This document shows, piece by piece, positions 34,839 to 43,911 of a stretch of DNA of 64,000 nt. Each line of letters starts with the position of its first letter. Position 1 is the first letter of the stretch. The notes under the pieces are model-generated. The model was not told the DNA's origin. It saw only the letters and a program-made list of their open reading frames with translations, and made no database searches. The position numbers and the translations under genes are program-made. This DNA is from Verrucomicrobiota bacterium (lineage in GTDB: Bacteria; Verrucomicrobiota; Verrucomicrobiia; Limisphaerales; PALSA-1396): the NCBI GenBank assembly GCA_016200005.1, contig JACQFP010000026.1:1-64000 (forward strand), written 5' to 3'.

Positions 34839-35954
34839 ATGATTGAACGAGTTCTCTTCGGCGTGATTGCGGCAGTACTTTCATTGGCGGTTTCCAGTCT
34901 TCCGGCTGCTGAAAAATCCCCGTCCGACCAATTGCTCGAAAAGGCCAAGACCGCTTACACAAACAACAAGCGGCAAGAGGCCATGGCACTGGCGACACAA
35001 GCTATCGAAGTGGAACCGAAGAATCCACGGAGTTACTTTGTGCGCGCCCGGTTCCACGAGGAAAGCCATGAGCCGGCCAAGGCTATCGCTGATTACGATG
35101 AGGCGATCAAACTCGATCCGCGCCTGGCGGACGCGTATCAGCACCGCGGCGGTGAACATTTCAAGCTGGCGCACATCAAGGAATCGCTGGCGGACTTCGA
35201 CAAGTTCATCGAGCTGGTGCCGTCGCAGGCGCCGTATCACTGGCAACGAGGGATAGCGCTCTACTACGCGGGACGATTTGAAGAGGGGCGCAAACAATTC
35301 GAGTCGCATCAAACAGTGAATCCCAACGACGTGGAGAATGCGGTCTGGCATTTCCTGTGCGTGGCGCGCGCGGACGGTGTGGAAAAGGCCCGCGCCGCGC
35401 TGATTCCGATCAAGGGTGATGCGCGCGTGCCGATGATGGAAGTCCACGCGCTCTTCGCCGGCAAAACCAAACCGGAGGATGTTTTGAAAGCCGCCGGAGC
35501 GGGTGGGCCACCGACGTTGCGACTCAACCACCAGTTATTCTACGCGCACTTGTATCTCGGTTTGTATTTTGAAGCACTTGGCGACGACAAGCAGGCCCGC
35601 GAACACATCGCCAAAGCGGCCGGAGAATTCCAGACGGGGGACTACATGGGCGACGTGGCGCGCGTGCATCTGCAATTGCGCTGGCCGAAGGACAAATCTG
35701 CTGCGAACGGGAGCAAGTCGCCTTTATGTGAAGTTACGCTGAAGGCGTGGCTACAAAATGGATTTCGGTTTTCAGCCTGCCAACCCACCCCCAACCCCTC
35801 CCAGGAGGGGAGCAACTTTGTGGCGCGTCTGAAACCATTTCCCCTCCTGGGAGGGGTCAGGGGTGGGTTTCGGCAAGTGGAAATCCATTTGTGCAACCAT
35901 GCTAATCACGTGATGTTGCCGTCGCAAAATATTCGCGCTGTGTTTGAAGATTGA
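34839..35954 (+). CDS. Exported TPR protein with a repeat-derived C-terminal tail
   Basis: 371 aa, signal peptide VLFGVIAAVLSLAVSSLPAA. TPR-like helical pairs cover about 25-290 (LLEKAKTAYTNNKRQEAMALATQAIEVEPKN, AIADYDEAIKLDPRLADAYQHRG, SLADFDKFIELVPSQAPYHWQRGIALYYAGRFEEG), ending about HLQLRWPKDKSA. The last 75 residues are different: they are largely a translation of a class B palindrome (PTPNPSQEG ... LLGGVRGG). The frame then runs 53 bp into the convergent pabB gene. The original stop was probably lost when the palindrome entered. Such proteins serve as binding scaffolds. Confidence 0.8.
   Translation: MIERVLFGVIAAVLSLAVSSLPAAEKSPSDQLLEKAKTAYTNNKRQEAMALATQAIEVEPKNPRSYFVRARFHEESHEPAKAIADYDEAIKLDPRLADAYQHRGGEHFKLAHIKESLADFDKFIELVPSQAPYHWQRGIALYYAGRFEEGRKQFESHQTVNPNDVENAVWHFLCVARADGVEKARAALIPIKGDARVPMMEVHALFAGKTKPEDVLKAAGAGGPPTLRLNHQLFYAHLYLGLYFEALGDDKQAREHIAKAAGEFQTGDYMGDVARVHLQLRWPKDKSAANGSKSPLCEVTLKAWLQNGFRFSACQPTPNPSQEGSNFVARLKPFPLLGGVRGGFRQVEIHLCNHANHVMLPSQNIRAVFED
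35783..35868. repeat. Class B palindrome inside the TPR reading frame
   Basis: Arms 35783-35810 and 35841-35868 pair at 26 of 28 positions; each arm also contains its own small palindrome CCCCTCCCAGGAGGGG. Between the arms lie 30 bases. Confidence 0.85.
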
Positions 35955-37380
35955 GCGCCGCGAGAAAGCCGCTGGCCTTGGCGATGGTTTCGTCGTACTC
36001 GGCGGCTGCGTCTGAGTCAGCCACAATGCCGGCGCCGACGTTGAAAAAGATCTGTTGTTCCCGCCGGACGGCTGAGCGGATAATGATGCTCAACTGACTT
36101 TCGCGATTGAATCCGAGATAGCCGAGCGCGCCGGTGTACGGACCACGCGTGACCGGTTCGAGTTCGTCGATGATCTCCATTGCGCGGAATTTCGGCGCGC
36201 CGGTGATGCTGCCGCCGGGAAAACAGGCGGCGAACGCGGCGAAGTGCGTCACGTCGGAGCGCAACCGGCCTTCGACGGTGGAGACGAGATGTTGCACTTG
36301 CGGATAGCGCTCCAATCGGACGAGTTCGGGGACTTGCACGCTGCCGAATTCACAGACTTTACCCAGATCATTTCGCAACAGATCGGTGATCATCACCAGC
36401 TCGGCCATTTCCTTGGGGCTGGTCTGGAGTTCGTAGGTGAGTTGTGCATCGCGGGTCGGATCGGCGGAACGCGGGCGCGTGCCCTTGATGGGGCGCGTTT
36501 GAATGTGCGGCCCGCTCAATCGCAGAAAAAGTTCGGGCGAGGACGAGGCAATTTGAAATTCGCCGCAATCCAGATACGCGGCGAACGGCGCCGGTGAGAC
36601 GGCGGAAAGTCGGAGAAAGAATTCCCAACCGGATAAATCACAATCAGCGGCGAGACGTTGAGAAAGGTTCACCTGATAAATGTCGCCGGCGCGGATGTAC
36701 CGTTGCGCGCGTTCGACGGCAGTGATGAATTCGGCGCGCGTGAGATTGGAGGTGATGGGTGATGGGTGATGGGTGATGCGTGATGCGTGATGCGCGGACA
36801 GATTTGCTTTTGATTCCAGTCGGCTTTGCCACTGCGCAAGTTGCTCTTGAGCGCGTCGTTCACTGCGCGAACCGTCCACAGCAAGACCGGTGGAAACGAT
36901 CCACGTCTTGCCGAGTCGATGATCAAAAACCACGAGGCTGTCGTAGAAACCGACGTGGCAGTCGGGCAACTCAAGATCGTTGATGGCGTGGCGAGGGAGC
37001 TTCGGTTCCACAAAATTCTTCAGGTCGTAGCCCCAGTAGCCGAAGCAGCCGCCCAAAGGAAATGGCAGATCGACTTCATCGAGCAGTTCGTAGCGGGCCA
37101 TCAAACCGTCCAGGATGCACCAGGGATTGCCGAATTGAATGTCGCGAGTTTCGCCGGACACCAGTTCACAACGCGAGCCAAGCGAACGAAACGTCAGAAA
37201 TGGTCGCGCGGCAACGAAAGAATACCGCGTCTGTGGCGAATCGAACAACGTACTGCGCAAAAGCACGACCCCCGGCTCGCCCTGCAATTGTTCGACCAAC
37301 AACTCCGGCGTGTGGGCGGTTGAAATTTCCTGGATCAGGGGGCGCACTTGACTTTGAACGTTGGATTGTTCGGGGTTCAC
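35902..37380 (-). CDS. pabB: Aminodeoxychorismate synthase component I
   Basis: 492 aa. Makes 4-amino-4-deoxychorismate from chorismate and ammonia on the way to folate. Its chorismate-binding domain shows AGDIYQVNLSQRL, RPIKGTRPRSADP, MITDLLRNDLG, PGGSITGAPKFRAMEII, RGPYTGALGY and VGAGIVADSDAAAEYDET. The PIKGT lysine marks PabB/TrpE enzymes in this family. In the linker before this domain a 42-bp array of six 7-bp units encodes ITHHPSPITS-like residues. The ATG overlaps the upstream M16 peptidase stop by four bases. No pabA is adjacent. Confidence 0.9.
   Translation of the reverse strand: MNPEQSNVQSQVRPLIQEISTAHTPELLVEQLQGEPGVVLLRSTLFDSPQTRYSFVAARPFLTFRSLGSRCELVSGETRDIQFGNPWCILDGLMARYELLDEVDLPFPLGGCFGYWGYDLKNFVEPKLPRHAINDLELPDCHVGFYDSLVVFDHRLGKTWIVSTGLAVDGSRSERRAQEQLAQWQSRLESKANLSAHHASRITHHPSPITSNLTRAEFITAVERAQRYIRAGDIYQVNLSQRLAADCDLSGWEFFLRLSAVSPAPFAAYLDCGEFQIASSSPELFLRLSGPHIQTRPIKGTRPRSADPTRDAQLTYELQTSPKEMAELVMITDLLRNDLGKVCEFGSVQVPELVRLERYPQVQHLVSTVEGRLRSDVTHFAAFAACFPGGSITGAPKFRAMEIIDELEPVTRGPYTGALGYLGFNRESQLSIIIRSAVRREQQIFFNVGAGIVADSDAAAEYDETIAKASGFLAALNLQTQREYFATATSRD
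36751..36792. repeat. 7-bp tandem repeat inside pabB
   Basis: Six units: four GGTGATG followed by two CGTGATG. It lies in the linker between the N-terminal and chorismate-binding domains, in frame as present. Confidence 0.9.
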
Positions 37381-38639
37381 AATTTCAGATATTTTGACAG
37401 ATTCTTCCCCATTTTCAATGGACTCACCAGCGCTAGATTCAACCGTTCTGGCCGGAAGAAGTCTCGAGCGACCGAGCGGATTTGAGTCGCGGTCACTTCA
37501 CCGAGACGTTGTTTGATTTCCGCCGGCTGAATGATTTTGCCGTAGCCGAGCAGTTGTTCGCCCAGCCACATCATCTGGTTCTCGGTGCTTTCCAGACTGA
37601 GATCGAGCTGGCCGATCACGTAATCACGGGCGCGACGGAGTTCAGCGGCGGTTGGAATTGCTTTAGCGAGGCGGCGAAGTTCGCGCGTGATGAGTTTCAG
37701 TGTTTGGGGGAGTTTGTCGGTGTCAAGGCCGGCGGAAAGGACGAGGTCGCCGGTGTCATCAAAAAAGGCGAGCGAACTGTAAATGCTGTAAGCCAGGCCG
37801 CGTTCTTCGCGGATTTCCTGGAAGAGCCGCGAACTCGTGTTCTCGCCAAGGATCGTGTTGAGCAGGCGGAGGGCAAAGCGGCGTTCGTCGTGGCGCGAAC
37901 AAGTTCGGATGCCGAGCGCAAGCTGGGTTTGTTCCGTCTTTTTGGTGAACAACCGGAGGCGCGGCTTCACCTGAGTACTTTCGGCGGGTGGGAAATGCGG
38001 GCGTTTGCCGGGAGTGAAGCGCGCGGCAAGACGTGTGATCGCATTAGCGACTTGTCGGTGCTGCAAGTTTCCGGCGGCGATCACCAGCGTGCTTCCGGTG
38101 ACATAGTTGCGTCGCAGGTAGTCAAGGAAATGGCCGCGCTGCATCGCATCGAGCGTTTTTTCCGTGCCGGTGAGCGGGCGGCCCAACGGTTGATCCGGCC
38201 AGAGGGTTTCATTCAACAGTTCCTGGACGTGATGTTGCGGTTGGTCGAGATACATCGCCAGTTCTTCCTTGATGACGCCGCGTTCCTTCTCGATTTCAGC
38301 GGGATCAAACTTCGAGTTGAGGAACATGTCCGTGAGCACGTCGAGCAGTTCGTCGAAACGATCGTGGCGCGCCTTGGAATAAAAACAGGTGCTGTCCTCG
38401 CCAGTGAAGGCATTGAGGTAACCGCCGATGCCTTCAACCGCCTGCGCAATTTCCCGGGCGGAACGTTTGTGGGTGCCTTTGAACAGCATGTGCTCGATGA
38501 AATGGGAGACGCCATTCAACTCCGCCGGCTCGTAACGTCCGCCGACGCCGACCCAAAGTCCCAGACTCACGCTGGCCATGTGCGGCATTTCCGCCGTGGC
38601 GAGGGTGAGTCCGTTTTTGAGATGGGTGAGGTGATACAC
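37377..38639 (-). CDS. M16 family zinc metallopeptidase
   Basis: 420 aa, processing-peptidase type. The inverted zinc motif HFIEH (46-50) sits in GVSHFIEHMLFKGTHKRSA, with the second glutamate region EIEKERGVIKEELAMYLD further on. The C-terminal half has RGLAYSIYSS and the SLESTENQMMWLGEQLLGYG segment of the family. No signal peptide is visible. It is first in a two-gene unit with pabB, with a four-base overlap; a functional link between them is not evident. It is comparable to Bacillus YmxG/PqqL-like peptidases. Confidence 0.92.
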   Translation of the reverse strand: MYHLTHLKNGLTLATAEMPHMASVSLGLWVGVGGRYEPAELNGVSHFIEHMLFKGTHKRSAREIAQAVEGIGGYLNAFTGEDSTCFYSKARHDRFDELLDVLTDMFLNSKFDPAEIEKERGVIKEELAMYLDQPQHHVQELLNETLWPDQPLGRPLTGTEKTLDAMQRGHFLDYLRRNYVTGSTLVIAAGNLQHRQVANAITRLAARFTPGKRPHFPPAESTQVKPRLRLFTKKTEQTQLALGIRTCSRHDERRFALRLLNTILGENTSSRLFQEIREERGLAYSIYSSLAFFDDTGDLVLSAGLDTDKLPQTLKLITRELRRLAKAIPTAAELRRARDYVIGQLDLSLESTENQMMWLGEQLLGYGKIIQPAEIKQRLGEVTATQIRSVARDFFRPERLNLALVSPLKMGKNLSKYLKL

Positions 38640-38870
38640 GGATTGGCTGAGAGTGGAGAGTTGAGAGTTGCGGGTCGTTCAATCAGGCGTAGGGCGTGGG
38701 AAACATGAGACAGGGAAGTTGCCGGGGATCTGTCTCATTAACGCCAGAGTCATGATCGTTCATGCCGCGAGGATAACAGAGCGGCCAGTTGACACAAGCA
38801 GCAGGGTGGGCTGAATGATCAGAAAGCTGTCAGCGGGCGCGACGAGAAGGAAAAACGAGAAGGAAAAAGT
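38640..38870. other. Intergenic region between nrdJ end and M16 start
   Basis: Apart from the 7-bp units and an inverted repeat ATGAGACAG/CTGTCTCAT (about 38705-38740), no structure or gene is seen. Confidence 0.4.
38647..38667. repeat. Short 7-bp repeat array upstream of the M16 gene
   Basis: Three units CTGAGAG, TGGAGAG, TTGAGAG, 8 bp upstream of the peptidase start codon, in the position of its ribosome-binding region. Confidence 0.6.
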
Positions 38871-38900
38871 ACAGGCCGGAGAGAAAACTCCCCGGCCTGT
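38862..38900 (-). terminator. Intrinsic terminator of nrdJ
   Basis: On the minus strand, 17 bp after the nrdJ stop, ACAGGCCGGGGAG and CTCTCCGGCCTGT form a 12-of-13-bp stem (38871-38900) with a TTTT loop, followed by ACTTTTTCC. Confidence 0.8.
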
Positions 38901-38916
38901 CTTGTGCATTGTCCGC

Positions 38917-41900
38917 TTACGAGCAGCCCAGGCTTTCGCCGCAGTTGAGGCACTTGTAACAAGCGCCGTTGCGCACGGCGACGTGACCGCAGTTCGGACA
39001 CGTGGGCGCGTCCTGTTGGAAATGGGCGACAGTATCGCTCAGACTGGTGATGGTCCTGACCCGCACGGTGGTGCCGTGCCGCTCGTGCCCGTTGCCCCCC
39101 GACGCGGATTTCAACTCCAGGACGTCCGTGTCTTCCGACAATGGCAATTCGGGCACGGGGCGGTTGATTTTTTTCTTCAGTTCGTCCTGCAAGCCGGGGA
39201 TGGCCAGCTCCGGCTGGTTGCGCGTCGCGTTGCTCGCTTCGCGATAGCCGGGAATGAATTGCACCGCCATCCAGCGGAAAACGTAATCAATGATCGACGA
39301 GGCATTGCGGATATCCGGGTTCTTGGTGAAGCCGGAAGGCTCGAAACGTTGATGCGCGAATTTCCTGACCAACGCCTCCAACGGCACCCCGTATTGCAAC
39401 GCGAGACTCGTCAACGTGCCAATGCTGTCCATCAACCCGCCGATGGTGGAACCTTCCTTGGCCATGGTGATGAACAGTTCTCCCGGCTGGCCGTCGCCAA
39501 ACAACCCGACGGTGAGATAGCCTTCGTGCCCGGCGATGTCGAACTTGTGGGTCAGGGCGGTGCGGGTATCCGTCAGACGACGCCGCAGGGGTTGTCCAGC
39601 CAGCGCCCGCAACTTGGAAACTTCGGCTTCAAGTTCGGCGATTCGCTTTTCCAGCGGGGCCGTGAGGTTCGCGGCTTCGATCTTGCCGCCGCCTTCGTTG
39701 GTTCTTTTTGTATTGAGCGGTTGCGAACGTTTCGAGCCATCGCGATAAATGGCGACACATTTGAGGCCCATTTTCCAAGCCTGAAGGTAGGCATCGGCGA
39801 TGTCGGCCACGGTGCATTCGTTCGGCAGGTTCACGGTTTTTGAAATCGCGCCGCTGATGAACGGCTGGGTGGCCGCCATCATTTCCAAATGGGCCATGTA
39901 GGGAATGCTGCGTTTGCCCCGATAGGCCTTGAAGGCGCAATCGAACACTTCGAGATGTTCGGGCTTGAGTCCGCTCCGAACCATCTGGCCGTTGTCCTCG
40001 ACATCCTCAATGGTGTCAAACGCCTCGATGTGCGCGATGATGTTTTTGATTTCGTCCTCGCTGTAACCAAGGCGGTGCAGCGCCTCGGGCACGGTGCGGT
40101 TGACGATCTTCAACATGCCGCCGCCGGCGAGCAATTTGTATTTCACGAGCGCGATGTCGGGTTCGACGCCGGTCGTGTCGCAGTCCATCAAGAACGCGAT
40201 GGTGCCCGTGGGCGCCAGCACGGTGACCTGCGCGTTGCGATAGCCAACCTGCCGGCCGCGTTCGAGGGCGCGATTCCAGCAAGCGCGCGCTTCGTCCTTG
40301 AGATAATTGAATTCCTGGCTCGGTTGAATGTCCTCCACGGCATCGCGGTGCAGTTGAATGACACCCAGCGTGGATTCGACATTGTCCTTGGCCAGCGGCT
40401 TCGGGACATGCGCGCAACGGGCGTCGTCGTAGCCCTTAAAGGCTCCCATGGCGCTGGCGATTTCGGCGGACTGTTCGTAGGCGTGACCGGTCATCACGGC
40501 GGTGATGGCGCCGGCCAGTGCGCGAGCCTCGTCCGAGTCGTAAGCGAAGCCGTAGCTCATGATGAGCGAGCCCAGGTTGGCGTAGCCGAGGCCCAAGGTG
40601 CGGAAGATGTGGGAATTCTCCGCAATCTCCTTGGTCGGATAGCTGGCATTATCGACGATGATTTCCTGCGCCGTGATGAAGATGCGCACGGCGGCCTTGA
40701 ATCGTTCGATGTCGAACACGCCGTCCTCGCGTTTGAACTTCATCAGGTTGAGCGACGCCAGATTGCAGGCGGTGTTGTTCAGGAAAACATATTCCGAGCA
40801 GGGATTCGTGGAGTGAATCGGTTCGGTGCCTTTGCAGGTGTGCCATTTTTGAATCGAGCCGTCGTATTGCATGCCGGGGTCGCCGCAAATCCAGGTGCCC
40901 TCGGCAATTTTGTTGAGCAAGGTGCGCGCATCCTTTTTCGCCAGCGGTTTGCCGGTCGTGATGGCCCGCGTCCACCATTCCTTGCCATCGATTGCCGCCT
41001 GCATAAATTCGTCGCTGGCGCGCACGGAGAGGTTTTCGTTTTGATACATGACGCTGCCGTAGGCGTCGCCGTTGTAAGAACCGTCGTAACCTTGCTCGAT
41101 CAGGGCCCACGCTTTCTTTTCCTCCTTCTGCTTGGCGTCGATGAATTCCTCGATGTCGCCGTGCCAGTCGCGGAGGGTGTTCATTTTGGCGGCGCGACGG
41201 GTCTTGCCGCCGGATTTCACGACGTTGGCGACTTGATCGTAAACCTTGAGAAAGGACAGCGGGCCGCTGGGCCGCCCGCCACCGCTCAACTTCTCCTTGC
41301 TGGAACGCAATGGCGTAAGGTCGGTGCCGGTGCCGGAGCCGTATTTGAAGAGCATGGCCTCGCTGTACGCCAGGCGCATGATGTCCTCCATGTTGTCCTG
41401 GACGGACTGGATGAAACAGGCGCTGCCTTGCGGGTATTCATACTGGGTGTTGGCCCGCTCCGCCTCATTGCTCTGCCGGTTGTAAAACCAGTTGCCGCGG
41501 GAGGAGTGTTTGCCAATGCCGTACTGATGGTAAAGGCCGACGTTGAACCAGACCGGGGAGTTGAAGGCGCCGTATTGATTGACACAGAGCCAGGTCAGTT
41601 CATCAAAAAATACCTCCCCGTCCGCCTTGCTGAAATACCCGTCCTTCACGCCCCAGTCGGCAATGGTCCGGCAGATGCGATGCACCAACTGGCGCACGGA
41701 GGTTTCGCGCTCGGGCGTGTTTTGCTCGCCGTAAAAATATTTTGACACGACGACTTTCGTGGCGAGCATCGACCATGACTTTGGTACCTCCACATTCTCC
41801 TGCTTGAAAATCACCTTGCCGGCGTCATCGGTGATCTCGGCCGTGCGCCGATCCCACTCGAGCTGGTCGAACGGCTTGATTTCCGGGTCGCTGAAGATGC

Positions 41901-42027
41901 GCTGGACGCGCACGTATTCTTTTGATGAAGGCGCCCGCTGCGGAGTGGAGCGGGGCGTGGTAACCCGCGAGATGCGACGGCGGGTTTGAACTGCAGGCGA
42001 CACTAACTGTTCAGGTGCGTCGATCAT
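38917..42027 (-). CDS. nrdJ: Vitamin B12-dependent ribonucleotide reductase (class II)
   Basis: 1036 aa from ATG 42027, chosen for its AAGGA site and because the N-terminal region of the longer frame (to 42351) is not protein-like. Reduces ribonucleotides with adenosylcobalamin, independent of oxygen. Landmarks are NSPVWFNVGLY, CFIQSVQDNM, KYGSGTGTDLTPLRS, GKTRRAAKMN, NPCSEYVFLNNTACNLASLNLMKF with active-site Cys, APTGTIAFLMDCDTTGVEPDIALVKYK, and LPNECTVADIADAYLQAWKMGLKC. The C-terminus has a zinc-ribbon-like tail CPNCGHVAVRNGACYKCLNCG. It has its own terminator and a long upstream region with possible NrdR boxes. Confidence 0.95.
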   Translation of the reverse strand: MIDAPEQLVSPAVQTRRRISRVTTPRSTPQRAPSSKEYVRVQRIFSDPEIKPFDQLEWDRRTAEITDDAGKVIFKQENVEVPKSWSMLATKVVVSKYFYGEQNTPERETSVRQLVHRICRTIADWGVKDGYFSKADGEVFFDELTWLCVNQYGAFNSPVWFNVGLYHQYGIGKHSSRGNWFYNRQSNEAERANTQYEYPQGSACFIQSVQDNMEDIMRLAYSEAMLFKYGSGTGTDLTPLRSSKEKLSGGGRPSGPLSFLKVYDQVANVVKSGGKTRRAAKMNTLRDWHGDIEEFIDAKQKEEKKAWALIEQGYDGSYNGDAYGSVMYQNENLSVRASDEFMQAAIDGKEWWTRAITTGKPLAKKDARTLLNKIAEGTWICGDPGMQYDGSIQKWHTCKGTEPIHSTNPCSEYVFLNNTACNLASLNLMKFKREDGVFDIERFKAAVRIFITAQEIIVDNASYPTKEIAENSHIFRTLGLGYANLGSLIMSYGFAYDSDEARALAGAITAVMTGHAYEQSAEIASAMGAFKGYDDARCAHVPKPLAKDNVESTLGVIQLHRDAVEDIQPSQEFNYLKDEARACWNRALERGRQVGYRNAQVTVLAPTGTIAFLMDCDTTGVEPDIALVKYKLLAGGGMLKIVNRTVPEALHRLGYSEDEIKNIIAHIEAFDTIEDVEDNGQMVRSGLKPEHLEVFDCAFKAYRGKRSIPYMAHLEMMAATQPFISGAISKTVNLPNECTVADIADAYLQAWKMGLKCVAIYRDGSKRSQPLNTKRTNEGGGKIEAANLTAPLEKRIAELEAEVSKLRALAGQPLRRRLTDTRTALTHKFDIAGHEGYLTVGLFGDGQPGELFITMAKEGSTIGGLMDSIGTLTSLALQYGVPLEALVRKFAHQRFEPSGFTKNPDIRNASSIIDYVFRWMAVQFIPGYREASNATRNQPELAIPGLQDELKKKINRPVPELPLSEDTDVLELKSASGGNGHERHGTTVRVRTITSLSDTVAHFQQDAPTCPNCGHVAVRNGACYKCLNCGESLGCS

Positions 42028-42165
42028 GGCTTGTTCCTTTTGGACTGGGTTAAATTTTGCTGCTGACACTCGTCTTCCGACCATCTCGCTCGGACAATCA
42101 GCCGGATTTTTAGAAAATACTCCCCATTGTCGGAATATCAGCGAATCTTCCCGGTTCGCCAGATA

Positions 42166-42212
42166 CCCCATTACTAGGGGAACTGCGACAGGGTATCCAC
42201 TACCTATTGGGG
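42166..42212 (-). promoter_or_regulatory. Possible tandem NrdR boxes upstream of nrdJ
   Basis: Two partly palindromic sites, CCCCATTACTAGGGG (42166-42180) and CCACTACCTATTGGGG (42197-42212), have centres about 31-32 bp apart, three helical turns, the spacing known for paired NrdR operators. They lie 140-185 bp before the nrdJ start. The match to the published consensus is partial, and no nrdR gene is in the window. Confidence 0.4.
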
Positions 42213-42347
42213 GCACAAGAAAAATTTTAAAATATTTTACTCCAACGTTATTCCCCGCGCTTGAGCGACACAAACAGCTTGCGGAAAAGGCTTTTGACCA
42301 CTTGTTCCCAACGGTGAATAACATTGTGGACGAAACCAAACCGACCA

Positions 42348-43847
42348 TCACCGCGAAATTCGGGCGTGAGTTTTTTTAAACTTGCGGACCGGTTCGACGG
42401 TTTTTGGTCGGGCTTTCGGAATCAACCTGATCGGGCAGCCTTCAAAACCGAAGGCCCGTCGTAATTCGCCGGCGAGATGTTTTTGGTAGGAGTCGGAAAA
42501 TAATTCATCGCGGTTGACGAACAACAGAAACGTGGGCGGCGACTGCTGGACTTGCGTGGCGTAATAAAATTTCAGCCGGTGTCCCGCGGCGCTGACCGGT
42601 TGTCGTCGCTCAACCGCGTCTTGCAACATCCGGTTCAACAACGCCGTCGGAATTTTCTGCTGCAACTGCGCCGCCACATAACGCACCGCTTCCAAAAAAC
42701 GGTCGAGATGAAAACCGGTCTTCGCGGAAGTAAAAATGACCGGGGCATAATCCAGAAAAAAAAGTCGCTCCTGAACCCATTGCCCGAATTCTCCCAACGT
42801 TGTGAGTTGCTTGGGGCCACCATCACGATTGCGAACCTTGGCGTTGCGTCGGGCAATCTCCGCTTCGCGCGCCTCGCGCACCTGGGTGTCCACCAGGTCC
42901 CATTTGTTGATCACCACGATGCAGGCCTTGTGCTCTTCAGTTATCTTGGCGGCCACTTTCTTGTCCTGCTCCAGAATGCCGGCCTCCGCGTCCAGCACCA
43001 AAATCGCCATGTCGCAGCGGGCGATGGATTCCTCCGCGCGCTTGACGCTGAAGAATTCAATCGAATCGCCGATGCTCCGGGTTTTTCTCATGCCGGCAGT
43101 ATCGATCAACACGTACGACTGCCGGATGCCTTCCGTCTCCACTTCAAACGGCACATCGACCGCATCCCGCGTGGTGCCGGGGATTGGACTGACGATGACC
43201 CGCTCGGATTTAATCAGCGCATTGATGATGGACGATTTGCCGACGTTGGGACGGCCGACGATCGCAAGCTTCAAAGCGGGTCGAGAGTTGAGAGTTGAGA
43301 GTTGAGAGTCCGGCGGCGGTGCGGCTTCGGAATGCGCGTCGAGTGGAAGCAAAGCGACGGCTGCACTCATCAATGCCTCAATCCCTTCGCCATGAATCGC
43401 GCTGACGGGAAAAACCTTTTCGAAACCGAGTTCTGCGAACTCCAGGGCGTTTGTTTCCGCGCGGAAGGTGTCCACTTTGTTCACTGCCACGAGGACCGGT
43501 TTTCCGCTTTCCCGCAATCGTCCAGCTACTTCCCGGTCCAACGGCACAACGCCCTCCTGCACATTGACGACCAGAATGATGACGTTGGCGGCATCGATGG
43601 CCAGACCAACCTGTTCGAGCGCGGCCTTGAGGATGACATCGCCGGCTTTTTCGCGACGCAGCAGACCGATGCCGCCGGTGTCCACCAACGTGAAGGGCCG
43701 CCCGCCCCATTCCGCTTCGGCGCTCACGCGGTCGCGGGTCACCCCCGGTTCGTCGTGGACGATGGCAATGCGCTTGCCGGCGATGCGATTAAACAACGCC
43801 GACTTGCCGACGTTCGGGCGACCCACAATGGCAATTAGAGCTGACAT
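42348..43847 (-). CDS. der: Ribosome biogenesis GTPase Der
   Basis: 499 aa, double-Era GTPase that acts in 50S subunit assembly. The first G domain starts at once (IAIVGRPNVGKSALF, DEPGVTRDR, VDTGG, NKVD), the second near residue 190 (LAIVGRPNVGKSSIIN, PGTTRDAV, DTAGM, NKWD), and the KH-like domain follows (TALLNRMLQDAVERRQPV, RLKFYYATQVQQSPPTFLLFVNRDELF). The linker between the G domains carries an array of 7-bp units (43283-43310) encoding SQLSTLNSRP-like residues. An apparently essential gene, so the frame must be intact. Confidence 0.95.
   Translation of the reverse strand: MSALIAIVGRPNVGKSALFNRIAGKRIAIVHDEPGVTRDRVSAEAEWGGRPFTLVDTGGIGLLRREKAGDVILKAALEQVGLAIDAANVIILVVNVQEGVVPLDREVAGRLRESGKPVLVAVNKVDTFRAETNALEFAELGFEKVFPVSAIHGEGIEALMSAAVALLPLDAHSEAAPPPDSQLSTLNSRPALKLAIVGRPNVGKSSIINALIKSERVIVSPIPGTTRDAVDVPFEVETEGIRQSYVLIDTAGMRKTRSIGDSIEFFSVKRAEESIARCDMAILVLDAEAGILEQDKKVAAKITEEHKACIVVINKWDLVDTQVREAREAEIARRNAKVRNRDGGPKQLTTLGEFGQWVQERLFFLDYAPVIFTSAKTGFHLDRFLEAVRYVAAQLQQKIPTALLNRMLQDAVERRQPVSAAGHRLKFYYATQVQQSPPTFLLFVNRDELFSDSYQKHLAGELRRAFGFEGCPIRLIPKARPKTVEPVRKFKKTHARISR
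43283..43310. repeat. 7-bp tandem repeat inside der
   Basis: Four units: GAGAGTT three times, then GAGAGTC. It lies in the linker between the two GTPase domains. Confidence 0.88.
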
Positions 43848-43911
43848 GATTTCGAAACAAAATGCTGAAGTCCCTCAAGGCGCGAAGACCTCAACGCGCG
43901 CAACGAAAGAA

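Noticed and set aside
39889-41745. Plus-strand frame of 618 codons
   Set aside because: Antisense shadow of nrdJ in a GC-rich region.
42028-42351. Cobalamin riboswitch upstream of nrdJ
   Set aside because: Expected for a B12-related gene, but I could not find a B12-box-like sequence or the typical fold elements.
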